This document shows, piece by piece, positions 1 through 9,464 of a DNA stretch of 64,000 bases. Both the position numbers and the translations under genes were made by a program. The stretch is from an uncultured Prevotellaceae bacterium. Its GTDB lineage: Bacteria > Bacteroidota > Bacteroidia > Bacteroidales > Bacteroidaceae. The notes under the pieces were generated by a model. The model saw only the letters and a program-made list of their open reading frames with translations, did not search any database and was not told the DNA's origin. Within the stretch, counting starts at the first letter, position 1. The number at the start of each line of letters is the position of its first letter. The stretch spans positions 277,581 through 341,580 of the forward strand of contig CACZGH010000001.1 of the NCBI GenBank assembly GCA_902780635.1, written 5' to 3'.

Positions 1-701
1 ATGGAGATAGAGTTGAACTTCGGCATCTTCTGTGAGGTAAACTCGAAGATGTCGGCGATAATCTTCATGGAGAATGCTGGTGGATAAATATAGGTGTTGC
101 GCACCATAAACTCCTTGAGGATGTCGTTCTGGATGGTACCAGCCATCTCTTCGAGTTTAGCGCCCTGCTCCAGACCTGCCACGATATAGAAAGCGAGGAT
201 AGGAAGCACAGCACCGTTCATGGTCATGGACACCGACATTTTATTAAGAGGTATGCCAGAGAAGAGCACCTTCATATTCTCCTCATTGCAGATAGACACA
301 CCGGCCTTTCCCACATCACCCACCACGCGGGCGTTGTCGGGGTCGTAGCCACGGTGTGTGGGCAGGTCGAAGGCCACAGAAAGACCTTTCTGTCCTGATG
401 CCAGGTTACGGCGATAGAATGCGTTGGACTCCTCAGCGGTGGAGAATCCAGCATACTGGCGGATGGTCCATGGGCGGAAGGGGTACATCATAGAGTACGG
501 TCCACGCAGATAAGGTGGTATGCCCGCGGTGAAGTCGAGGTGCTCCATGCCCTCGAGGTCTTCTTTTGTATAAACCGGCTTTACCTCAATGTGCTCTGGA
601 GTTTTCCAGTTGTAAGCAATGCCGTTAGCTTTCTGCCATTCAGCACCATTTTGTGCCTGAATACCAGCATATATGTCTATATCTTTAAAATTCTTTCTCA
701 T
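1..701 (-). CDS. mutB: methylmalonyl-CoA mutase large subunit (partial, runs off the left edge)
   Basis: This is the N-terminal 233 codons of the catalytic alpha subunit, which interconverts succinyl-CoA and (R)-methylmalonyl-CoA with adenosylcobalamin in the cytoplasm. The reading frame is open from the ATG at 701 to the window edge. It contains the family's N-terminal TIM-barrel signatures: residues reading [20 protein letters not shown], then [20 protein letters not shown], and a [11 protein letters not shown] stretch that is near-invariant in mutases. The C-terminal B12-binding domain lies outside the window. It starts 14 nt after the mutA stop, so the two are surely one operon read from the promoter near 2635. 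The start is fixed by the ATG that directly follows the mutA gene and gives the expected N-terminus. Confidence 0.97.
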   Translation of the reverse strand, partial: MRKNFKDIDIYAGIQAQNGAEWQKANGIAYNWKTPEHIEVKPVYTKEDLEGMEHLDFTAGIPPYLRGPYSMMYPFRPWTIRQYAGFSTAEESNAFYRRNLASGQKGLSVAFDLPTHRGYDPDNARVVGDVGKAGVSICNEENMKVLFSGIPLNKMSVSMTMNGAVLPILAFYIVAGLEQGAKLEEMAGTIQNDILKEFMVRNTYIYPPAFSMKIIADIFEFTSQKMPKFNSIS

Positions 702-715
702 GATTCTGGATGTTC

Positions 716-2566
716 TTAGATTCCTAACTTGGCATTGTATTCTTTCAAAGTCTCAAGCACGTTGCAGCGCACGTGTACGAAGTTCTCGATACCGGCGGCT
801 TTCAGGTCTTCCATGCATGCCGGGGCACCAGCCACGACAAACATTGCTCTTCCGTCGAGATACTTGAATGCCGGGATGGCATACTCAGCATACTCGTCGT
901 CGCTGGAGCAAAGCACTACGATGTCGGCACCAGCCTCAAGTGCGGCGTCCACACCCTCCTCTACGGTCTTGAATCCGAGGTTGTCGATCACCTTATATCC
1001 TGCACATGCGAGGAAGTTGCACGAGAACTGTGCGCGTGCCTGACGCATGGCCAGGTTGCCGATGGTGAGCATGAATGCCACTGGCACCCTTGTCTGCTCG
1101 GTGTGTATACGCAGGTCTTCGAAGTCGGCTGCCAGTCTTGTCGACTGAATGGCCTTGAGTGTTCCCGGCTCCTGTCCCTGGCAGCAGCACTTGCAGTTAT
1201 TGGCCGACTTGCCGTCAGACTTCTCAGTGAAGTTGGGGAACTGGTTGGTGCCGAGGATGAACTCCTTGCGCTTGGCGGCGTCGCCGTGACGCTTCTCGTT
1301 GGTGGCGTTGATGACATCCTGCACCTTGCCTTCTTTGGCAGCAGCGAGGAATCCGCCGTCCTCCTCCACCTGGAGGAAGATTTTCCATGCTTCGACAGCG
1401 AGACTGTCGGTGAGGTGCTCGATATAATACGAACCGGCTCCTGGATCGACCACAGCTCCGAAGTGGCACTCCTCTTTGAGCAGCAGCTGCTGGTTGCGTG
1501 CGATGCGCTCTGAGAAGTCGTTGGGAGTCTCGTATGGTGCGTCAAATGGTGTGACGACCATGGAGTGGATACCTGCGAGAGCAGCACTCATCGCCTCTGT
1601 CTGCGAGCGCAGCAGGTTGACGTAGCTGTCGAAGAGAGTCTGGTTGTATTTAGATGTCGTGGCATTGACGATCATCTGGCAAGCGCAGTCGCACTTTGGC
1701 TCATACTGCTTCACGATCTGTGCCCAGAGCATACGTGCTGCGCGGAATTTGGCCAGCTCCATGAAGTAGTTTTCCGAGACGCCCATGTTGAACTTGATCT
1801 TGCTTGCTGCCAAGTCAGCGTCGACGCCAGCCTCTGTGAGCAGCTGCATGTACTCATTACCCCAAGCCAGTGCATATCCCAACTCCTGCACGATGTAAGC
1901 GCCGGCATTGTTGAGTGTGTCACTGCAGACAGCGATACAGCGGAATTGTGGGTAATCTTTGAGAGCCAACACGAGGTCCTTGGCGGTGTCAAGCAGCTCG
2001 GTGGTGTCCTTGCCCTTGTTCACCATCTTGCAGATGGGGTCGAAAGCCACACTGCCCACGAGGCGCTCTTTGTCATAGCCTTTCTTCTCGAAGTAGGCTT
2101 TGAGTGTCTCCACGAGCTTCAGGGTCTTGCGCGGACAGGTCTGGAAGTTGACCTCGATGCACTCACACTGGATGTCTTTTAGTAAGGTGTCGATAAACTC
2201 GTCACTCACCTGGTCTCCTGGGATATGGAATCCCAGAGAGTCGATACCCTTGTTCAGGATATCGAGCGCTTTTGCGTTGGCTGTAGCGGCGTCATCGGCC
2301 ATGATGTTCTGGCGCACATACCACACATTGTTGTCTTTCTTGTTGCCACGGACGAATGGGAACTCACCGGGCAGTGCCTCTGGTGTCTTGAGTTTCAAGA
2401 CATCCTCGCGGCGATAGAAAGGCTGCACATTAAAACCTTCATTGGTTCTCCATACGAGTCTCTTGTTGAAATCAGCTCCTTTCAGGTCGACTTGAATTTT
2501 GTCAAGCCACTCCTGGGTGGTGGGAGCTTGAAACTCTGTAAAGAGCTTTTCCTTGTTGTTTGACAT
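716..2566 (-). CDS. mutA: methylmalonyl-CoA mutase small subunit
   Basis: The 616-residue protein is the beta (non-catalytic) subunit that pairs with MutB. Its length matches the family. It has a mutase-type barrel (roughly residues 40-450, with [15 protein letters not shown] near residue 390) followed by a cobalamin-binding-like flavodoxin fold (residues about 470-616, with [17 protein letters not shown]). The DxHxxG cobalamin ligand motif of the large subunit is not evident, as expected for the small subunit. In Bacteroidales this enzyme works in fermentative propionate formation from succinate. It is the first gene of a mutA-mutB operon, and it is divergent from a transporter and a Na+-decarboxylase operon that acts on the downstream product. 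The 5' leader is about 60 nt and holds a small AGGGC/GCCCT hairpin near 2603-2618. Confidence 0.96.
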   Translation of the reverse strand: MSNNKEKLFTEFQAPTTQEWLDKIQVDLKGADFNKRLVWRTNEGFNVQPFYRREDVLKLKTPEALPGEFPFVRGNKKDNNVWYVRQNIMADDAATANAKALDILNKGIDSLGFHIPGDQVSDEFIDTLLKDIQCECIEVNFQTCPRKTLKLVETLKAYFEKKGYDKERLVGSVAFDPICKMVNKGKDTTELLDTAKDLVLALKDYPQFRCIAVCSDTLNNAGAYIVQELGYALAWGNEYMQLLTEAGVDADLAASKIKFNMGVSENYFMELAKFRAARMLWAQIVKQYEPKCDCACQMIVNATTSKYNQTLFDSYVNLLRSQTEAMSAALAGIHSMVVTPFDAPYETPNDFSERIARNQQLLLKEECHFGAVVDPGAGSYYIEHLTDSLAVEAWKIFLQVEEDGGFLAAAKEGKVQDVINATNEKRHGDAAKRKEFILGTNQFPNFTEKSDGKSANNCKCCCQGQEPGTLKAIQSTRLAADFEDLRIHTEQTRVPVAFMLTIGNLAMRQARAQFSCNFLACAGYKVIDNLGFKTVEEGVDAALEAGADIVVLCSSDDEYAEYAIPAFKYLDGRAMFVVAGAPACMEDLKAAGIENFVHVRCNVLETLKEYNAKLGI

Positions 2567-2631
2567 AGCGAAATTTATTATATAAGTTAGTTGAAAAGTC
2601 AGGAAGGGCCAAACAGCCCTTTAAAACCTTG

Positions 2632-2639
2632 CAAAGATA
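2632..2639 (-). promoter_or_regulatory. Bacteroidetes -7 box for mutAB
   Basis: TATCTTTG reads on the minus strand and matches the TAnnTTTG -7 consensus. A TTG lies 17 nt upstream as a -33 element. Transcription would start near 2628, about 60 nt before the mutA ATG. Confidence 0.7.
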
Positions 2640-2763
2640 CGTTATTTTCCCGACAAGAGGAAAGAAAAAGAGAGAAATTAATATTTAAACGTGAAAAATT
2701 CAAAAACTTTTGCACACCATTGAAATAATTGCGCAAATTTTGTCTGTTGCCAGATAAATTTAG

Positions 2764-2771
2764 TAACTTTG
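2764..2771 (+). promoter_or_regulatory. Bacteroidetes -7 box for the AspT-type transporter gene
   Basis: TAACTTTG is followed by GC, with TTTTG about 21 nt upstream. Transcription would start near 2775 and leave a leader of about 20 nt before the ATG at 2795. The box rules out an upstream TTG start at 2729 for this gene. Confidence 0.7.
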
Positions 2772-2794
2772 CACCCAAATTCGCACTCATAAAA

Positions 2795-4486
2795 ATGGAT
2801 TGGCTTATAGATTTATTCACTACCACTGACTCAATAGCACATATCGTTTTGCTTTACGCTATTGTGATAGCTGTGGGGGTTTATTTAGGCAAGATCAAGA
2901 TTGGGGGCATCTCTTTGGGTGTCACCTTTGTTTTGTTTGCAGGCATTGTGGCTGGACATATCCACTTCACTGCCCCTACTACCATCCTTAACTTCTGTCA
3001 GGATTTTGGTCTTATCTTGTTCGTGTTTATGATTGGTTTGCAGGTGGGTCCTGGTTTTTTTGAGAGTTTCAAGAAAGACGGCGTGACGCTCAACATCTTG
3101 TCCTCGTCCATCATCCTGCTCAACATCCTGATGATGTTTGCCTGCTACTATATCTTCTTCGACACGTCCGACCAGCACAGCCTGCCGATGATGATTGGTA
3201 CACTCTATGGTGCTGTGACCAACACGCCTGGTCTGGGTGCCGCGACAGAAGCCATCAACACCGTTTTCAACACCGACGACACGCCACAGATTGCCTCTGG
3301 CTACGCCTGTGCATATCCTTTAGGTGTGGTAGGCATCATCCTCTCCACCATCGCCGTTCGAATGCTGTGTCGCTCCCGTCTGGAAGATGAGGAGAAACAG
3401 CTGAAAGCCGAGGAGGCAGAGAATCCGCATGAGAAGCCTCACATGATGCACCTGAAAGTGTCCAACATCTACCTCAACGGACGCAACCTTATGCAAATCA
3501 GCGAGTTTCTCAACCGCGACTTTGTCTGTTCACGTTATCTTCACGAAGGTCAGGAGAGCATCCCCAACCGCAACACCATCTTCAACGTGGGCGACGAGCT
3601 GCTCATCGTATGCGCCGAGGCCGACGTGGAGCCCATCAAGGCCTTCATCGGTCCGGAGATAGACGACGAGTGGAATGTGGAGCTGGAGAAACGCCCCATG
3701 GTGTCACGCCGCATAGTGGTGTCCAAGCCTTCGATGAACGGCAAGACCTTGGGCAAGATGCATTTCTCAAGCGTCTATGGTGTCAACGTGACGCGCATCA
3801 CCCGCCACGGTATCGAGCTCTTTGCCGGCCGCAACCACCACTTCCATATCGGTGACCGTGTGATGGTGGTAGGTCCGGAGGACAACGTCAACCGTGTGGC
3901 CGAGATGATGGGCGACGAGGTGAAGCGCCTCAACGCCCCCAACATCGCCACCATCTTCGTGGGTGTCATGCTGGGCATCATCTTTGGCAGTCTGCCCATC
4001 GCCCTTCCAGGCATGCCGGTGCCGATGAAGCTCGGTCTTGCTGGTGGTCCACTGATCATTGCCATCCTCATTGGTCGTTTCGGCTATCGCGTCAAACTCG
4101 TCACCTACACCACGACGAGTGCCAACATGATGCTGCGTGAGATAGGTCTGGTGCTGTTTTTGGCCAGTGTGGGCATCAAAGCCGGTGCTGGATTCTGGGA
4201 GACGGTGGTGCAGGGTGACGGTTTAAAATATGTATATACAGGCCTCCTGATCACGGTGGTTCCCATCCTCATTGTGGGCATTATAGCCAAACTATATTGC
4301 AAGTTCAACTATTTCATGGTGATGGGCATGATAGCCGGTTCTTACACTGACCCACCCGCCCTGGCTTACGCCAATCAGATTTGCAGCAACGAAGCGCCTG
4401 GCGTGGGCTACTCCACCGTCTATCCTCTGACCATGTTTCTGCGCATACTGACAGCACAGTTGCTCGTGCTCTTCTTCTGCGGATGA
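2795..4486 (+). CDS. AspT/YidE/YbjL-family transporter with two RCK_C (TrkA-C) domains
   Basis: This 563-residue inner-membrane protein has the family's duplicated layout: five or so hydrophobic segments (residues about 8-185), two cytosolic RCK_C domains (about 215-285 and 302-372), and a second membrane half (about 382-563). Conserved AspT-type stretches are [15 protein letters not shown] in the first half and [18 protein letters not shown] in the second. The characterised relative AspT is an aspartate:alanine exchanger; other members move dicarboxylates or are uncharacterised. Next to mutAB and a Na+-decarboxylase, a dicarboxylate (for example succinate) exchanger is plausible but only inferred. 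The ATG at 2795 was chosen because a longer TTG start at 2729 would lie upstream of the promoter. The decarboxylase genes follow after a 50-nt gap with no promoter box of their own. Confidence 0.9.
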   Translation: MDWLIDLFTTTDSIAHIVLLYAIVIAVGVYLGKIKIGGISLGVTFVLFAGIVAGHIHFTAPTTILNFCQDFGLILFVFMIGLQVGPGFFESFKKDGVTLNILSSSIILLNILMMFACYYIFFDTSDQHSLPMMIGTLYGAVTNTPGLGAATEAINTVFNTDDTPQIASGYACAYPLGVVGIILSTIAVRMLCRSRLEDEEKQLKAEEAENPHEKPHMMHLKVSNIYLNGRNLMQISEFLNRDFVCSRYLHEGQESIPNRNTIFNVGDELLIVCAEADVEPIKAFIGPEIDDEWNVELEKRPMVSRRIVVSKPSMNGKTLGKMHFSSVYGVNVTRITRHGIELFAGRNHHFHIGDRVMVVGPEDNVNRVAEMMGDEVKRLNAPNIATIFVGVMLGIIFGSLPIALPGMPVPMKLGLAGGPLIIAILIGRFGYRVKLVTYTTTSANMMLREIGLVLFLASVGIKAGAGFWETVVQGDGLKYVYTGLLITVVPILIVGIIAKLYCKFNYFMVMGMIAGSYTDPPALAYANQICSNEAPGVGYSTVYPLTMFLRILTAQLLVLFFCG

Positions 4487-4536
4487 TGACCCCATCAAAA
4501 CTCATCAAAAACTCAACAAAACTTATATACACTTTA

Positions 4537-5481
4537 ATGAAACCATTCAAATTATTGACTGCAGTGTTTGCATTGTGCAGCCTCACGATGTTCGGCCAGG
4601 GAGCGAAGAACATCAAAATCAATGAGGTGATGACCAACAACACTGCAAGCGTCGTGGATGAATATGGCAACCACCATGCCTGGATAGAGCTTGCCAATAC
4701 TTCGTTCTCTACCATCAACCTGCGCGGCATGTATATCGCCACCGACACGGCAGTGCTCAACAAGAAGATGCCTGCCCCTGACAGGATTGCGATGATGAGC
4801 ATCATTCCCAGCAATGAGCCACGCACCAACCTCTCTGCCAGGCAACATCTGCTCCTCTATCTTAATAGCAACCCTGCCAGCGGCAGTCTGCACATCAGTG
4901 CGAAGTGCGACCCCACCACCCCTCTCTGGATTGGCATCTATGAGGGCAATGGTGTAGACCTGGTGGACTCGGTGACCGTGCCCGTGCTGGCCGCCAACAC
5001 CTCGTACGCACGTGAGAAAGACGGCTCCGACACCTGGGTGGTGGCCTCTGCCGACTTGGTAACTCCCAATATTGGCAACTTGGTTCAGGTGAGCGAGTCG
5101 AAGCTGGCACAGATCAAGCGCGACGACCCCCACGGCTTTGCTATCACGCTGCTCTCCATGGGCATCGTCTTCTCCTGTCTAGCCCTGCTGTTCATTTTCT
5201 TCAGCATCTTCGGCAAGTATATGAAAGCCAAGCAAGATACCAAGCACAGCCAGATGAAAGCCCGCCACCTGAGCATCATCTCCGCCCAAAACGACGATGA
5301 TGAGGACGAGCGTGCCTTCCCAAAGATGAAGGTGAGACAACAAAACACCAAGGGTGACGACCCCGATGTCTACGCCGCCGTCATTTCCTTGGCTCTGAAA
5401 GAATATCTCGACAACACACACGATATCGAGAGCGACATCATCACCATCATCCCCAAACACTCCAATTGGACAAGAGTATAA
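4537..5481 (+). CDS. Na+-pump decarboxylase gamma subunit (OadG-like) with a periplasmic lamin-tail domain
   Basis: The 314-residue protein has a signal peptide (residues 1 to about 22), a lamin-tail-like (LTD) beta domain (about 24-175, beginning INEVMTNNTASVVDEYG and containing HAWIELANTS), one membrane span (about 202-228) and a charged cytosolic tail ending in residues resembling OadG C-termini. OadG is normally a small single-span protein that assembles the biotin-dependent sodium pump, so the large extracytoplasmic domain is an addition. The ATG at 4537 is preferred over an upstream TTG because it gives a clean signal peptide and avoids overlap with the transporter. It lies directly before the biotin carrier and beta subunit genes. 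The assignment rests on context, the membrane span and the tail more than on a strong motif. Confidence 0.8.
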   Translation: MKPFKLLTAVFALCSLTMFGQGAKNIKINEVMTNNTASVVDEYGNHHAWIELANTSFSTINLRGMYIATDTAVLNKKMPAPDRIAMMSIIPSNEPRTNLSARQHLLLYLNSNPASGSLHISAKCDPTTPLWIGIYEGNGVDLVDSVTVPVLAANTSYAREKDGSDTWVVASADLVTPNIGNLVQVSESKLAQIKRDDPHGFAITLLSMGIVFSCLALLFIFFSIFGKYMKAKQDTKHSQMKARHLSIISAQNDDDEDERAFPKMKVRQQNTKGDDPDVYAAVISLALKEYLDNTHDIESDIITIIPKHSNWTRV

Positions 5482-5509
5482 CCCCCACACAGCAAAAAAT
5501 CAAATCATC

Positions 5510-5953
5510 ATGAGCAATTATCAATATAAAGTCAACGGCGTGGACTACAACGTCGAGATAGAGGACATCGAAGGCAACATCGCTAAAGTGACTGTCAACG
5601 GCAAACCTTTTGAGGTGGAACTGAAAGAACCTGTGAAGAAACCCATGCAGATTAAGAAAGTGAAAGTGAGCGCTCCCACTGCAGCCCCCGCCGCAGCAGC
5701 TGCTCCCGCCGCCGCCAAGCCCAAAGCCGCTGTGGGCAGTGGCACCAAGGTGCTGGCACCACTTCCTGGCACTATCACCGAGGTGAAAGTCAACGTAGGC
5801 GATACTGTGAAGGCCGGCGAGACCGTGGTGGTGCTTGAGGCCATGAAGATGCAGAACAACATCGAGGCCGACAACGACGGCAAAGTCACATCCATATTAG
5901 TAACAAGAGGCGACACCGTGATGGAAGGTGCAGTACTCGTAACCATCGAATAA
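5510..5953 (+). CDS. biotin carboxyl carrier subunit of the methylmalonyl-CoA/oxaloacetate decarboxylase
   Basis: The 147-residue protein is a biotinyl carrier. It has an N-terminal beta segment, an alanine/proline/lysine linker (about residues 60-80), and a C-terminal biotinyl domain with the EAMKMQN motif, whose lysine (about residue 113) is the biotin site. In the sodium pump it shuttles CO2 from the carboxyltransferase subunit to the membrane beta subunit. The length and linker match the separate gamma/carrier subunit of methylmalonyl-CoA decarboxylases. The gene lies between the OadG-like and beta-subunit genes, 3 nt before the latter. Confidence 0.95.
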   Translation: MSNYQYKVNGVDYNVEIEDIEGNIAKVTVNGKPFEVELKEPVKKPMQIKKVKVSAPTAAPAAAAAPAAAKPKAAVGSGTKVLAPLPGTITEVKVNVGDTVKAGETVVVLEAMKMQNNIEADNDGKVTSILVTRGDTVMEGAVLVTIE

Positions 5954-5956
5954 GCC

Positions 5957-7114
5957 ATGGGATTCACAGAGTTTTTGACCACAAAGTTTCTTGACTTCCT
6001 GTCCTACACAGGCTTTGTCAATGCGACGATTCCCAATCTCATCATGATTGTCGTGGGAGCCATCTTCATCTGGCTCGCCATCAAGAAAGACTTCGAGCCG
6101 CTGCTGCTCATCCCCATCGGCCTGGGCATCATCCTGGGCAATATCCCCTTCCGTGCCGACGCCGGTCTGGAGATTGGTCTTTATGAGGACAACTCAGTGC
6201 TCAACATCTTCTATCAGGGTGTGAAGCAAGGATGGTACCCACCCCTCGTGTTCCTGGGCATCGGTGCCATGACCGACTTCTCCGCCCTCATCAGCAATCC
6301 AAAGTTGGTGCTCATCGGCGCCGCGGCACAGTTTGGTATCTTCGGTGCCTATATGGTGGCCCTCGCCCTTGGCTTCGAGCCCAACCAGGCTGCCGGTATC
6401 GCCATCATCGGTGGTGCCGATGGTCCTACGGCCATCTTCCTTTCCTCGAAGTTGTGCCCCAACCTGATGGGTGCCATCGCTGTCTGTGCCTACTCCTATA
6501 TGGCCCTTGTGCCGGTCATCCAGCCGCCATTGATGCGTCTGCTCACCACCAAGAAAGAGCGTGTCATCCACATGAAGCCCGCCCGCCACGTGAGCCAGAC
6601 AGAGCGTATCCTCTTCCCCATCATCGGCTTGCTGCTCACCACATTCTTAGTGCCCTCTGGTCTGCCTCTGCTCGGCATGCTCTTCTTCGGCAACCTGCTT
6701 AAGGAGAGTGGCAAGACCACCCGTCTGGCCAAGACCGCCGGCAGCGCCCTCAACGACATCGTGGTCATCCTCCTCGGCCTTACCGTGGGTTGTTCCACCC
6801 AGGCCAGCGAGTTCCTCACACTCAACACCATCAAGATTTTCTTCCTCGGCGCCATGGCTTTCATTATCGCCAGTGCCAGTGGTGTGCTGTTTGTGAAACT
6901 GATGAACCTCTTCCTTCCCAAAGACAAGAAAATCAATCCACTCATCGGTAACGCCGGCGTCAGTGCCGTACCTATGAGCGCACGTATCTCCAACAACCTC
7001 GGCTTAGAGTACGACCGTCACAACTTCCTCCTCATGCACGCCATGGGTCCGAATGTGGCTGGTGTGATCGGCTCTGCTGTGGCCGCTGGTACGTTGCTCG
7101 GATTCTTCTCGTAA
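5957..7114 (+). CDS. Na+-translocating decarboxylase beta subunit (OadB/MmdB)
   Basis: This 385-residue integral membrane protein decarboxylates carboxybiotin and couples this to sodium export. It shows the family signatures: FLGIGAMTDFSALISNPKLV, GIAIIGGADGPTAIFLSSKL (the GGADGPT motif), and a C-terminal NNLGLEYDRHNFLLMHAMG segment with PNVAGVIGSAVAAG. Around ten hydrophobic segments are visible and the length is normal. It closes a three-gene unit (gamma, carrier, beta). The carboxyltransferase alpha subunit and methylmalonyl-CoA epimerase genes are not in this window. With MutAB it would give the energy-conserving step from methylmalonyl-CoA to propionyl-CoA. Confidence 0.97.
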   Translation: MGFTEFLTTKFLDFLSYTGFVNATIPNLIMIVVGAIFIWLAIKKDFEPLLLIPIGLGIILGNIPFRADAGLEIGLYEDNSVLNIFYQGVKQGWYPPLVFLGIGAMTDFSALISNPKLVLIGAAAQFGIFGAYMVALALGFEPNQAAGIAIIGGADGPTAIFLSSKLCPNLMGAIAVCAYSYMALVPVIQPPLMRLLTTKKERVIHMKPARHVSQTERILFPIIGLLLTTFLVPSGLPLLGMLFFGNLLKESGKTTRLAKTAGSALNDIVVILLGLTVGCSTQASEFLTLNTIKIFFLGAMAFIIASASGVLFVKLMNLFLPKDKKINPLIGNAGVSAVPMSARISNNLGLEYDRHNFLLMHAMGPNVAGVIGSAVAAGTLLGFFS

Positions 7115-7120
7115 ACATCA

Positions 7121-7187
7121 GAGGTGAGGGGTGAGGGGTGAGAGGTAAGAGAATACCACTTACCTCTCACCCCTCACCCCTCACCTC
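7121..7187. repeat. perfect 29-bp inverted repeat built from GAGGTGA-type heptamers
   Basis: The left arm (7121-7149) is made of GAGGTGA, GGGGTGA, GGGGTGA and GAGGTAA heptamers. The right arm (7159-7187) is its exact reverse complement, with a 9-nt spacer. It lies just after the decarboxylase operon and could act as a strong transcript-end hairpin. There is no T-tract. Related single-arm copies occur at 54351-54378 and 63810-63837. Confidence 0.85.
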
Positions 7188-7210
7188 GTCAACTGTCTAC
7201 TCTCACTGCT

Positions 7211-8389
7211 ATGATGAAAAAAACACTTCTTTTTATTAGTTTTCTCGTTGCGCTGACAGCCAGTGCCGGACAACATTACACGGTGGTCGTCTCACTCGAC
7301 GGCTTCCGGTGGGACTATCCACAGTGGTACGACACGCCCTTCTTCGACCAGATGGCTGCTGAAGGCGTGGAGTCGGGCCTCATTCCTTCGTTCCCGTCCA
7401 AGACCTTCCCCAACCATTACACCTTGGCCACAGGTCTTTACCCCGACCATCATGGCATCATCGCCAACAACTTCCTCGACCCGGCTAGTGGGAGGACCTA
7501 CAAACTGAGCGACCCTTCCACCAAACTAGACCCCACTTTCTATGGCGGGGAGCCGATATGGGTGACAGCACAGAAAAACGGACTCCGCGCCGTGTCATTT
7601 TTCTGGGCAGGGTCAGACGTTAAGATTGGAGGCATGTATCCCTGGCGCTACTTTAGCTACGACGACGACCCGCGCCTGACCAACGACCAGTGCGTCAACG
7701 GCATCATCGACATGCTGCTGTTGCCAGAGTCGGAGCGTCCCCACCTCATCATGGCCTACTTCGACCAACCCGACCACGACGGCCACACCTATGGCCCACA
7801 GGACAAGCACACCCGCCAAGCCGTCCTGATGATGGACAGTCTGATGCATCGTCTCTACGACGGCATCCGTGCACTGCCCATTGGCCAGGAGGTCAACCTC
7901 ATCATTCTTTCCGACCATGGCATGACCACATTGGATGAAGACCGGGTGGTCGACCTGAGTAAGGTGCTGAAAAAGGAATGGCTGATCGCGGCCGACGGTG
8001 ATGTGCCCGCCAACCTTAATGTGAAACCGACGTGTGTCGACTCCGTGTGTGATGCCCTCGCCGGCATCGAACATATCCAGTACTGGCGCAAGGCCGACAT
8101 CCCTTCCTACCTGCACTTTGGCACCCATCCCCGTGTGGGCGAAGTAGTAGTGCTGCCCGACCTCGGCTGGGTGGTGGAAGACAAGCTCAGCAAATATGGC
8201 ACCCATGGTTTCGACCCCAATTTCAATGACATGCACGCCCTCTTCCGCGCTGTGGGTCCCGACTTCGCACACGTGAAGCGCCCCCATTTCCGCAACATCG
8301 ATGTCTATCCCCTGCTCTGCCATCTTCTGGGCATCACCCCCGCCCCCTGCGACGGCAACTTTGAAGAAATCAGCGACATGCTCAAATGA
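7211..8389 (+). CDS. secreted type I phosphodiesterase/nucleotide pyrophosphatase (NPP/ENPP-like)
   Basis: The 392-residue protein has a signal peptide (about residues 1-19) and the alkaline-phosphatase-superfamily layout of nucleotide pyrophosphatase/phosphodiesterases. Visible motifs are SLDGFRWDY (metal Asp at residue 30), FPSKTFPNHYTLATG (nucleophile Thr at 65), DQPDHDGHTYGP, LSDHGMT and a C-terminal YGTHGFDPN. These supply the two-zinc site that cleaves phosphodiester or pyrophosphate bonds. It would work in the periplasm or at the cell surface, probably in nucleotide or phosphodiester scavenging. Two adjacent ATGs (7211, 7214) are possible starts. It sits after the inverted repeat and before a DUF4886 lipoprotein in the same direction. 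Confidence 0.93.
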   Translation: MMKKTLLFISFLVALTASAGQHYTVVVSLDGFRWDYPQWYDTPFFDQMAAEGVESGLIPSFPSKTFPNHYTLATGLYPDHHGIIANNFLDPASGRTYKLSDPSTKLDPTFYGGEPIWVTAQKNGLRAVSFFWAGSDVKIGGMYPWRYFSYDDDPRLTNDQCVNGIIDMLLLPESERPHLIMAYFDQPDHDGHTYGPQDKHTRQAVLMMDSLMHRLYDGIRALPIGQEVNLIILSDHGMTTLDEDRVVDLSKVLKKEWLIAADGDVPANLNVKPTCVDSVCDALAGIEHIQYWRKADIPSYLHFGTHPRVGEVVVLPDLGWVVEDKLSKYGTHGFDPNFNDMHALFRAVGPDFAHVKRPHFRNIDVYPLLCHLLGITPAPCDGNFEEISDMLK

Positions 8390-8416
8390 AGCCTCTCATG
8401 TTCTTAGCCCCGCACT

Positions 8417-9355
8417 ATGACACACCGTAGAGACATCAAGCACATCCTGTTTACCTTCTTTTACCTCTTCACCCCATTGATATCAATGGGGTTCAGTTCT
8501 TGTCATGATGTCAGTGAGGACATTCCTCCCTCTAGCAAAATCACAGTGCAATATGCCGGTGACAGCCTGAGGATTTTAGTTTTAGGCAACAGTTTTTCCG
8601 TTGATGGCACAGCCTATATGGAAGAGATTGTCCATGCCTTACATCTTGACCATCAACGATTCTGTCTTTACAATGGTTTTATCGGTAGCGGTGGCATACA
8701 AGAATGGACCGACACTTTCAATGCATGCGACACCGTCAAGCTCACCAGGATGGCTGGCGGCATCGACATGATCGACGTCGCCCCTCTGAAAGAGATCATT
8801 CAGCAGCCGTGGGAGGTCTGTGTCATCCTGCAAGGGAGCCATCAATCCTACAAATGGAACAGTTTTGAGCAACGTACCCCCCACCTCATCTCACTGATCA
8901 AATCGCTCTGCCCCAATCAGCAAGTCAAAATCGCCTACGCCATGCCCTGGTCGCATACTGTGGTCAACACGCCCACAGAATTGCCAGGCAATATCAAGTG
9001 CACATGGAAATTGTATGAAGAACACGTGATAGACATCATCATTCCAGTGGGCATCGCCATACAAAACGCAAGAGAAGCCCATCTCGACAATGGCAAATAC
9101 CTCACACGCGACGACTGGCACATCTGCTATGGAGCCGGCCGCTATATCGCCGCCTGCACCTGGTACGAAGCGTTGCTGGAGCCATTTTTCCATGTCAGCA
9201 TCTTAGACAGCGACGTCCTTCATCCTTTGACCACCAGTGAACAGGAAGACCCCACCTCGTTGCCTGTGGATGAAACCAACCGCCGCCTCTGCCAGCAATG
9301 TGCATACCAGGCGGTGCAAAGTCCGCTGAAAGTGACCGAACTGAACGGAAAATAA
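8417..9355 (+). CDS. DUF4886-domain lipoprotein (SGNH-hydrolase-like)
   Basis: This 312-residue protein starts with a hydrophobic signal ending in FSSC (Cys 29), a plausible lipobox. The rest matches DUF4886: LRILVLGNSFSVDGTAYMEE near residue 55 supplies a GNS-type block, a glycine-rich GFIGSGGIQEW follows, and a conserved histidine region lies near DDWHICYGAGRYIAACTWYE. These resemble SGNH/GDSL esterase blocks, so an esterase acting on surface glycans is possible but not proven. It lies 27 nt after the phosphodiesterase gene, so co-transcription is likely. A second DUF4886 protein, fused to dockerin repeats, lies 0.9 kb downstream on the other side of a toxin-antitoxin pair. Confidence 0.82.
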   Translation: MTHRRDIKHILFTFFYLFTPLISMGFSSCHDVSEDIPPSSKITVQYAGDSLRILVLGNSFSVDGTAYMEEIVHALHLDHQRFCLYNGFIGSGGIQEWTDTFNACDTVKLTRMAGGIDMIDVAPLKEIIQQPWEVCVILQGSHQSYKWNSFEQRTPHLISLIKSLCPNQQVKIAYAMPWSHTVVNTPTELPGNIKCTWKLYEEHVIDIIIPVGIAIQNAREAHLDNGKYLTRDDWHICYGAGRYIAACTWYEALLEPFFHVSILDSDVLHPLTTSEQEDPTSLPVDETNRRLCQQCAYQAVQSPLKVTELNGK

Positions 9356-9428
9356 CAATCCATAGTGACATTTTTAATCATCAAGATGAAAATCCTTTGG
9401 GGAGTTATTAATTATTAAAAAAATTCCG

Positions 9429-9436
9429 TATCTTTG
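9429..9436 (+). promoter_or_regulatory. Bacteroidetes -7 box for the toxin-antitoxin pair
   Basis: TATCTTTG is followed by an AT-rich leader of about 25 nt before the antitoxin ATG at 9465. Upstream is a run of A/T with no clear terminator for the preceding gene. Confidence 0.65.
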
Positions 9437-9464
9437 TTCCCAAAGAGCAAATACATCTATAATT

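Noticed and set aside
773-1513. 246-codon ORF on the plus strand across mutA
   Set aside because: It is a shadow of the mutA coding strand with no motif.
2567-2640. Possible cobalamin riboswitch before mutA
   Set aside because: The leader is only about 60 nt with one small hairpin; far too short for the class.
2729-2794. Upstream TTG start for the transporter
   Set aside because: It lies upstream of and across the -7 box at 2764.
7121-7187. Repeat arrays read as a CRISPR array
   Set aside because: Units are 7 nt with no spacers, and no cas gene is near.
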